From Cladopsammia gracilis (Eukaryota > Cnidaria > Anthozoa > Scleractinia > Dendrophylliidae): a DNA stretch of 64,000 bases. Positions within the stretch are counted from its first letter, which is position 1, and each line of letters starts with the position of its first letter. The notes under the pieces were generated by a model. It worked only from the letters and a program-made list of their open reading frames with translations, was not told where the DNA came from and did not search any database. Where the stretch lies: NCBI GenBank assembly GCA_022457155.1, contig JAJGOT010000464.1, positions 62,001 through 126,000 of the forward strand, written 5' to 3'. The position numbers were made by a program, and so were the translations under genes. This document shows, in pieces, positions 22,780 through 33,100 of this stretch.

Positions 22780-23340
22780 CTTTGCTTTACTTTACTTATG
22801 TAAATAGGTATTTATTTCTTAGTATAAAATGTATTTAAACATTTTAAAGAAATACTTTTAACGATAAAACAATCCAAATCGACGGAAGGTAAAAAATCGG
22901 CAGCTACAATTTGCATCACAGTAAAGGATATGAACACAACTTTTTAGCAAAATGTGACATATATAGTGATCTTCACCGATTAACGACGGCTATTTTGAAG
23001 CGTTTTGTGTCTTTAATTTGTGGAGCGGCTCATTCATCATAATGACAAGGTATGTTCAATTTGTCCGGAGAATTGAAATGCATACGTTTTTCTACTGTGA
23101 GAGCGACAAAACATCGTTCTCTGATATCATTTATTTTTATTCTAAAAGGGTTAATAGCTTATGAAAAGAATAACGAAACGAAACAATTTATTGCAAAGGG
23201 TTTATTAAAATTCGCACAACAATATTACAAAGATTTGTAGGCCTTTTGTATTAAACTATTCTCGGGCCATTTTAATAAATATATTCCCTCAGCATTCCCT
23301 CCCTGTTAGTAATTTGGTGGTGGGGTAAGAAAATGTAATT

Positions 23341-23914
23341 TTAACCCTATTCAGACTGGGCTTTTTTTGAGTTCCTGAGCGTGCTCGGCCCCCCCCCCCC
23401 CCCCCCCCCCTCTCGTAACTTCAAGAACATTAAGGCTATGACAATGAAACCTAGAGGGTACATAGTACGTTCAAAACTGTCTCCTTTGCGGTCCCCACAA
23501 TGGAACGATGACGTCATATGACGTAGTTATTAGGTAATTAGTTATACGGCCGCCATCTTGGATTTCTGACATTTTTTAAAACCTCTTAACCGTCCAAATT
23601 GACTCAAAATTAATCAAAGCAAATAAATAAATAAACGATAAATGACGTAAAAATATAAAAGTTATACCAATAAACATTGTTTTTCTTCATTCAAAGGTAC
23701 AAATATGCAAATTTCAAAACACACGGCTGTCAAAATCTTGTTGCCATGGAAACATCAAGTCACGTGATCAATAAATTGTCATATGGAATTGTTGCCAGAT
23801 ACATTTTAGGAAAAGTCACAAAGTTTGATGGCGTTTGAATACATATTAAAGAAGTTATGAATGTTGAAAGTTAGCGCGGCCACTTTGTGCCCCCCCCAGG
23901 CTGAATAGGGTTAA
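23341..23914. mobile_element. TTAA-flanked element with 'ccctattcag' ends
   Basis: The left end is TTAACCCTATTCAGACTGGG and the right end the inverse, CAGGCTGAATAGGGTTAA. The interior holds a C-run, gccgccatcttggatttc and gttgccatggaaaca. Diverged relatives with the same interior order lie at about 9850-10505 and 27790-28110, inside intron 11 of copies A and B. Confidence 0.65.
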
Positions 23915-24194
23915 GTCAACATGAGGAAGGATGTTTCTTCAGAATTTCCGAAACACCACGCCAAGTTTTTTTAATCCACTTCGAGGTGTTTGGATACCTC
24001 TTTCGAGTGTTTGATATAGCTTCTCAAACCAAAATAATTCAGTTAGAGAATTTCAAAGCAGAGAGTTTATGTTAGTTAGTATAGCATATCCAAACCTCAT
24101 TCACGATAGTGGCTCCCTTTGTTTTCTCTTATACTTATTAATGAGTTTGAGAAAGTTATATTCGATATTGAAAAGATTAGGACGATCTAATATA

Positions 24195-27100
24195 CTACGA
24201 TAATTTTGCGTCGCGATGAAGGCGATACAAAGCATTGTTATTTGCCATGCGCGTTGCTGAGATATCTTGCTGGCTCTCAGTTTGCGCTCTTCCGCTGGAA
24301 GGCTGTGACGTCATTCCACCATTGGCTACTTTGTCCTCATGGGAAGGTTTTGGTTTTTCTCCGCGGATGAAAATGATGGCGCCAATCAGCAATACGTGTC
24401 CAACGAAATACGTTGACCTGGCAAGAAAATCACCAATGATGCAGAAGACGACCAGAAAAACGTCCAGACCCTTCCCTCTCCTAGGCGTTTTGCCCTACCG
24501 ATCCCACCCTCTGCGTCCAACTCCTAATCCTCCTCTTCCTCCACCGCCGTCCCCATGGGCAAGGCAGGTGACCATATAACATATCGTGGGATCAATGTTT
24601 ACCGACCCCTATACTAGGCGTTTTGCTCCACCACCCCTCTCCCACCCCCTGCGTCTAACTCCCCACCCTCCCTTATCTCCATGGATAAGACTGGTGACCA
24701 GGGCTCAATGTTCAAAGCCCATTGACCGACCGATTGAGTGATTGCTTTCTCTAACCGCTGTAACTCGTTCAATTAGTTCTCGTATTCACGAGTTCAAAGA
24801 GGACAACTTCACCGAGTTGGAGACTTCTAAACATACTTCAATTTAACAAAACGTTTGAAATGCTAGAGTTTAAGCAACGCAAAATGGGTCGCTCGCTGCA
24901 ATGTCAGTGTATTTTTGTAGAGAGTTAAATAGGCCATTTCCGAGTTGCCTTTAGCCTCTCTATCAAAGCGAGGCTAGGTGCACAACCTTTCACATGCAAA
25001 TAAGTTTTATTTGCATGTGAATGAAAACTCATTTTCATATGAAAGGTTGTGCACCTAGCCGCGCTTTGATAGAGAGACTAAAGGCAACTCGGAAATGACC
25101 TATTCTTGCCGGGAGTCTCGGATTCCTCGGTCAGCGGTGGTAGCAAAGTAACCTGGTATGTACTTGGTGTATCCCTTATTATTTTGTATTTAAACACTTA
25201 GTTTTTATTTCAGTAGAAAAAGAAGATAAAAACAGCAGAATACTGGAATCGAACCCAGGCCGTATGATCTGCTCGATGCACACTATCCACTGTACCACCG
25301 AGGACTAGCTCCCGGAAACTGTAATTTTTAAGAGATATAAGATATGCTGCCTGCCCAGACCATATATAAGAACTAACCCTTTCGATACACTGGAAATACT
25401 GGAATCAGTGCTTAAACCTATATAATAAAATCAGGGCTTCAACCCTAGATACTGTAATCCGACCCTAAATTACACTGCAATATATCTAAATACATTACAA
25501 TAAGGGATACATGAAGTACCATACATTATGATCAGGGATACACCAAGTACCAAGGAGCAACCTCGTTCCCAGGACCTTCGCCTCGCTCAAAATGGCGACG
25601 CGGAAAAAAAACCCGTGGTTCCCTGGACAGCCGCCGAAATATTCTAAGAATCATGGACTATTTTGTCACTTAAAATGTCTTCTTTCCACTTGAACGGTTC
25701 CAGAATTAAAAAAAATATAATTTATATGATGTATAGCTGTCAATCACTGAATGAGGAGAAATCCCTAGGGACTTGGTCGTGTAACAGCTCTGTGTGCCAA
25801 ACCGCTGGTAGAGATGACTGAAGACTCTGGGTAGGATGGCATGGATGGAAAATATCTTGTCACGGAAAATCAACTTACCTGTAGAATGTTATTGAGAGGT
25901 CCAACCTCAACAAGAGAAAGGGCGCAAAACAGTACGATGCGAACACCACGTTACCAACGATCCATTTGAGAAATTCAAAGAAGGCATTTATCACTGGAGA
26001 AGCGCTGCGAAAGTGATGGCCGTATGCGCGCCTCACCTGGGAAAGAACAATATAAAACTGTTGTTCAAGCTCTGATCAAGACAATATTCAATATGTAGGG
26101 TTGATTATCAATGAATATCCCTTCTTACGCCTACGAGTCAAATCACTGGCAGAATACGAAAGAACCGTCGGACCCTCCAGTCTCCTACGCGTTTTGCAAC
26201 ACCGACATCCCCCCCCACCCCCACCCTCTGTGTCCAACTCCCCACCCTCTCCTACCTCCAACGCCATCCCCCATCGGAAAGGTATAAGTGACCATTAGCC
26301 GTATCGCTACTTACTTTTCTCGTTGCTATTATATTTAATGCGGCCACTGCAAACGTAAGGTAATATCCCGGATAAAAGCCATGCCATATTGTCGACACAA
26401 CGTAAACCACAAAAGTCCTTTGATATGGTAGGAGATGGGGAACTCTATCGTAAACGGTCCTGTCAAAAACAATGAGAGAAAACTAAATCGGATAAATACC
26501 CTGTAAATGGAATGCAAATGGAAGGCAAGTTTGGTTCACGTTATTTCCATTATAAGCGGTATTTCCTGAATAAGGTTGTCCGATGTTTCTTTTAAACAGA
26601 ATTTCCAAACAGAATATGTGCGTACCATTTGCTTCTGTCTACCAATATGAGGCCATTTACCAATTTTGAAGAGGCTCTAGTTGGGCATTCCAAGTAAATT
26701 CTGGTTAATGAAACACGACAAATCTTTGGGCGAGATTTTGCGTCCCAATTACACAAACTATGGAAGAAGGAATATCGTAAAAAAAACACTGCATTATCTT
26801 TGCATCTCAATAAATAATTAAAGATAAATTTACCTCCTTAGCCAGAGGTTAGTTGTCATGTTCCAGTTTTTTTGCATACTCCTAAAGTTTGTTGATATCT
26901 GGAAAATACATCAAAGCACACGAAAATGAGGATAAACAGCACCATATAAAACATGCAAATAAAATACTGGGTATTTCTTATTGTTGCGAAATCTATTGTT
27001 GGTTAATTAGCTTTTGTGTTGTGATGAGGGTCATTGTTTAAAGTCTCTTTGACTATTTTGTTTCACGTCATTTGGTGATCACAACATCCGCGACAACAAG

Positions 27101-30100
27101 ACATTGCCTATACAGTCAACTCTCTCTTAACGCTGACTCCTCCCCAGTCGTCTCTCCAGGCAAGACGCGGGAGACGCGCGTGGGGGATAGACGCGGAACG
27201 AGAGAAGCGCGATCGAAGGGGGTGATGGGATCTCCCCTCGCGCTCCCCTCGGCCGCGCTTCTCTCGTTAATTGAGAGACGACTGGGGACGAGTCAGCTCT
27301 TAACGGACACCTCTATAAGACGACACCTGGACAGCTGGTGTTGGTCCCTGCCGTTTCTCAGTCATTTTACTGTAACTTAACTCCGTATAAGACGGACACC
27401 TCTCAAGGACGGACAACGGACACTTTTAAAACCGTCAAAGGACACTTGAGAAGTGCTTTTTTTTAGTGACAAATACTCCAAAACGAAAATGTAGGTGCTG
27501 AATATAAACAAACCAGTCCACTTTTGTAATATTGTTTTTGTTCTAGGTTGTAGGTTTTGCTTAAGTTAATGACTTTACACGTAAAACAGACGTGTATTCA
27601 CTGTGCATAGGTTCAGCTTTATTATCACAGAATAACTGGTGTCACGTTGCCTCGACTCTCTATAAGCCGGACACCTCTCGCAGACGGACAGTTGGGGCCG
27701 GTCCCGACGGTGTCCGTCTTAGAGAGAGTTGACTGTATCTCTAACCCTATGAGGATGTCCGTCACAAACTCTCTAAGTTAAGATACGTGACGTGACGTGA
27801 TGACACATATGACGCGGGAATTGCGTCACGATTCCAAATCCCGCCATCTTGGATTTCGATCCATCGTGTTTGATGTAAAATTTACGTCAAGTAAGTTACA
27901 ACTGTTCCGTTTAAACGTTAATTCAAGCAGAAAATTCAAAAATTGGATAAACATGTTTGTCAAAATATGGTTGCCATGGAAACGTCAGATGTCAAAACCA
28001 AAAAAAAAATCTGTTAAATAAACAATGTTTCCAACGTTCAAAGTCAACGCGGGCACTTTTTTGCTACCCCCCACCCACCCTTCCACCCACAATCTGAATA
28101 AGAAAGTCATAAAATCCACCACTCTTTCTCCTGTTGCATTTCAACTGACCTCTAGCTCAATTGCATTAATGTTTGTTACTCCGTTCCAGCACTCCTTCCC
28201 GTTTTTATCATAGCCGTTGAAGCCCAACCCACACGCGTTGGTTCCTGCATCCGCTGTTTAGGAGACAAAGGTCACGAAGATGTTTGTTAAACGGAGTGTA
28301 TAAACACCAGACGCCGTGATTGGTGCACCTGCCTTTGGCTAAAACATCTAAGTACTAGAGAAGCTTCAGATATAATTGTGCCCGTGCATTTAATCCCCTG
28401 CCTCACAGTATCCGTAGTTTACAGGAGCTACGATAATTTAAGATCAAACTTAAGTGCCATCTCAAACGCTAATTTGTAGGCGATTATATTTAGCTTTATT
28501 TTTTGTGTGTTTTTGTTTTGTTGCTGCGAGCCCCCAGGCGAGTAGCACACTAATCTTTGGTTTGCCTGTGGTTCCTTGGGTTCCATGCGCCTTATGCAGC
28601 AATCTCGATTTTTGTTTGTCACGATGATTTTGAGCAAGCGTACGTCCAGCGGTGTCATCATAACTTAGATGCGCCTGGCTCTGGATGAGTTTTTCGCCGT
28701 CCATAGCACGTGCTCACTTAAGTGTTTCTATTTGCAAATGTATCATGCCAAATTCAAACTTATTTGTTGCTGGAAGCATTCATCAAGGTCACGAACGATT
28801 TAGTGACATTTCACGGGGAAGGCAATGTTCTTTTATGAGTTTTCAGCGTTGTTACGTGCTCAGAGTTTGCCGATTGAACAATGGATCACAAAGAGCATTC
28901 ATCAAGGTCACGAACGATTTAGTTACATTTCACGGGGAAGGCAATGTTCTTTTATGAGTTTTTCAGCGTTGTTACGTGCTCAGAGTTTGCCGATTGAACA
29001 GTGTTTCACAAAGAGCATTCATCAAGGTCACGAACGATTTAGTGACATTTGACGGGGAAGGCAATGTTCTTTTATGAGTTTTTCAGCGTTGTTACGTGCC
29101 CAGAGTTTGCCGATTGAACAGTGTTTCACAAAGAGCATTCATCAAGGTCACGAACGATTTAGTGACATTTGACGGGGAAGGCAATGTTCTTTTATGAGTT
29201 TTTCAGCGTTGTTACGTGCCCAGAGTTTGCCGATTGAACAGTGTTTCACAAAGAACTCCTTATAATGGTACGGTATTTCGAAAATGATGGTAATTGACCC
29301 AATAAATAAATGTATGAAATTATCAAAATCTGTATGTACATTTACTGTTTCCGTTATGTTTTATGATACTGCCCAGCATCCGCTCGCTGCATTATCATTA
29401 CAATCTGTAACCTCTAGTAATATGATTTAGTTTAGTCGGGGATCCATTTAAACTAGCCTAGCTAAATTGGATGTCCCTGAGTAAAAATTGAAATTAAAAA
29501 ATTGAAAACAAATTGAGTCGTTACGTGCTAAGTCACAATATTGGAAAACAGCTAAAAAGCGGTGGTGATAATCTTTTAAGTTTGCGCAATGAACTATTAG
29601 ATGGAAGCTGTGCTTCTGGTGGCAGGCGCACATAAACGCGCGTCAGCCAATTCTTGCTTTTGATTGATTTAAAAAAGAGAACACTGGTTTATGCTTTTGT
29701 ACAAGAAATAGCTCAGCTACCGAAAGTCAACCGTAATATTTCAAATCTCACCTAAAATCCAGGCAAAATAAAACTTTGATCGCGCAAAAAACATGATGAA
29801 AAACGAAACAGTCATTCTCCACAAAAAGGAACTATTGGCGATGAAGTAAGGATCTGAAGGAAACAAAAAAAATTAGAATGAAAGAATAATTAACGCACAC
29901 GCCACAGACATAGTAAGTCGTCCGGTTCTTTTTTCGAGACAGTTTTGAAACCAGTCAGGCAATTATTCAGTGCAGTTAGACAGTCAATTAGTCAGTCAAG
30001 TCAGTCAATCAGTCAATCATTCATTAATCCAGTCATCCAATCAGTTAGTCAATCAAGTCAGTGCGCGAGTGAGTGAGTCAGTTACTCATTCATCCAGTCA

Positions 30101-33100
30101 ATCAGTCAGTCAGTCAGTCAGATAGTCAGATAGTCCGTCAGTCAGTCAGTCAGTCAGTCAGTCAATTAGTCAGTCAGTCAGTCAGTCAGTCAATCAATCC
30201 AATCAGTCAGTCACATAGTCAGATAGTCAGTAAGTCAATCAAGTCAGTCAATAAGTTATTCAGTCAGTCAGTCAGTCAGTCACCCAGCCAGTAAGTCATT
30301 CAGCCAATAAGACAGTCAGTGCTTTAAGTAGTCACTTACTCTATTGTGATGCGTCTTTAGAGAACCTTTACCTGCATTAAGCTTAAAAGGAAACATTTTA
30401 GATCCAAGGGAGAACAAAGCCGCCCATAGGAGACTGGAAGCGAGCTTCCCCAAAGCAGCTTTCTGTAAAAATGAAAGACAAAAATGAAAGTCACTTGAAG
30501 TAATTTCAATAAAAAAAAACTACTAATAAGTCATTATCTCGGACAAAGGAAAATAGTGACAAACTTACCGTAGGTGAAGGTTCTTTGTGCCCCTGAGTTC
30601 ATAAAATGAAAATGAAATGAAACAGTGTGACCAAAACAGTCCACCGAATATTTGTAAATGAATCAGTTTCTTAAGGCATAATTTCATGCACCTTTTTACT
30701 GATGAAAACAAAATTTTTTCCAACTGAAATAAAAGAAATTAGATACAATATTGTAGTGGCTGTCCAAATACACACAGATTTTCCTTAACCCCGCAACACG
30801 GAACTTAACCAACGGGTTAGTTTATGGTACGGTAAAACCCCACAAATATCGACCATTTTAAGTAACTCGCCACAGTCGACGCCGGTTCCTGCGCGGTTGC
30901 CGGCGTTTCGCACCACTGACCGTTCAGCGTTATTCAGCGCTGTCCGTCACATCCATAAACCCTAAAGCTTGGTGTTATTTTCTTTTATATTTTCTTTAGA
31001 TGTGTTTATTCCACTGACCTTCTCAATAGCTCGTGCGATGTCGCGTCCTTCTATAAAATCCAGGTAATCCTTAAATGAACATACGGGACCTACTAACAGC
31101 GTGCTGTAATGGAATATATAGCCAAAATATTCCAGGAATGAAGGCACTCTCCTGGAAAACAAGAAGGTCGGGATCAGGTCTAAAGACTTGTTACAACAGT
31201 TGATGAATACCCACGAGTGCTGACGGAGAAGGATGGGCACAAAAGAGAGCCATGCCCACCCTTCTCAGGTTCTTCGCTTTTTTTTCCTCCGCGTTGCTCC
31301 CCACTATCTGAACGCCTGGAACAGGCTAAAGCAGAACGCTCAGAAAAAGCAATAGACCATTTTACAGTTGTCTTCTTAGTGTCCTGGCCTTTGAGTGGAA
31401 GCGAGGTTAAAGTTGACCTTGTTATGATACAGACCATGGAGCTTTTCAGATGTAAATTTACCTAGTTAGCATGAGAACAGCATTATTAACATATGAAAGA
31501 CAGAAAGGTTTGTATCAAAGCATGGTCACCTCCAGCCTCACTTCCACTCAAAGGCAAGGTCACCAAGCACACAACTGTAAAATGGACTATTAACAGGTCA
31601 GTTATATTATCATTCGATGCATTTTTTCTTCCTTTTCATTGGCCAAGAGCCCACCACGTGACATGCGAATAACTGCCTACGAATAATTTGCACAACGGTG
31701 CAAAGTTGTTTTGCTGCGAATAATTGTTCCGCTCCCGTCCTCTGCAATGGCAGCACGATTTCTGCTCTGTTTTAGCAGAAATCGGTGAAACTCGGCGATC
31801 GAATGATCAAACAATTATTGAACTTGGCTATCGAAAATCATGATTTGTCAGTGTCTCGTAGATCAATTATCTGCTCGCCACTGACAATTTGCAAATCACG
31901 GTATTTTACTCTACCTCGTCCATAAATTGATAATTGTCTTAGCTCATACCCAGATCTCCAAAGGCCATTACGTTTATATCAGCTATGTAACCATGGTAAC
32001 AAAATTTCACTTACTCGATAAGTTGCTCTTTCTGCTCTTCAGTAACTTCATCTTTCTTTCTTCCAAGTCCTACAAATAAAGATTATTTTTAATCATGTTT
32101 GATAAGGAAAGCCTAATGAAGAGGTCAAGACCCGAATAACTAAGAAAGAAAATCACTGGTCCACGCTCACTGTGTAATTTTTAAATAGGAAGTAAAAGTA
32201 TGAAATTGAGGACGAGTGTCCTATCTCATTCTCAAAAGTGTACATGTATGTAAAGCGCCATAAGAATCATGGGATATGTGGGCTATACAAATTAGCGGGA
32301 CACGTGATCGGAATCTTCGGCAAAAGTATTATTGTTTCCCTTTAGGGTTCGTCTCCACAAACATACAAACATACAAACATACTCATACGCGTGTTTCGGG
32401 TGACAAGTGAGTACAGTGAGTACATAGTACGGAACCTGATATTGTGAACGGGTCATTATGCAGTCTATTTGCGCTGGCTTTCTTGCTGGCGACATTTAGA
32501 TCGTTACACCGTGCTGATGAGTTGCAATAACAACGAAACAATTGTCCACGGTTACGATCCTACTTTATCGGTTTCTGTCGTGATGGCGTCTCGTAAATTT
32601 TACTTTTTTACGTGGTCAGATCAGCCTTGCAGTTCATTGTTTTTGTTCATTCATTTTTTGGCTGGTTAGGTCTCTCGTAGATCCTACGTGTCATTAGCAG
32701 CATTATCGTTTGCGGTCTTCTGTAGTTTGCTTTTATACTCACTTAACTCTTTTTTGCAATTATATACTTTTTAATAGAAAATAAAATTGACTTGATTTAA
32801 AGCTTGCATAATAAGGTTAGTTCAAAAAGTCGCACTCATGCTTGTACTAGCGTCTGTGCCGTCCCATTCTACTCTACCGTCCTTTGCCGCAAAGGATATG
32901 CTCTTGTCGTATACTGCACAAGTTGTTTTAGACTGATATGACTGCTTACCATCATGTAAACTAAAAGCCACGTACGTAACCTTCTGCGTGATGAGCATCA
33001 GCGCCCTGGGGATACATAAAACTTAACATGGTATCGTAAGACACTTTTAAAATGTACATTATGACGTACTCGTGTGTCTAAAGATTTAAAAATATTCGTG

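Larger units (their letters stand above)
21235..24194. other. spacer between copy A and copy B
   Basis: No intact gene. It holds a G-run repeat edge (21465-21485), the foldback at 21777-21892, a LINE 3' remnant at 22560-22779, a decayed inverted copy of the 6369-6599 exon at 22983-23110, and the TTAA element at 23341-23914. From about 23165 it is homologous to 6955-7749, the 3' flank of copy A. Confidence 0.5.
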
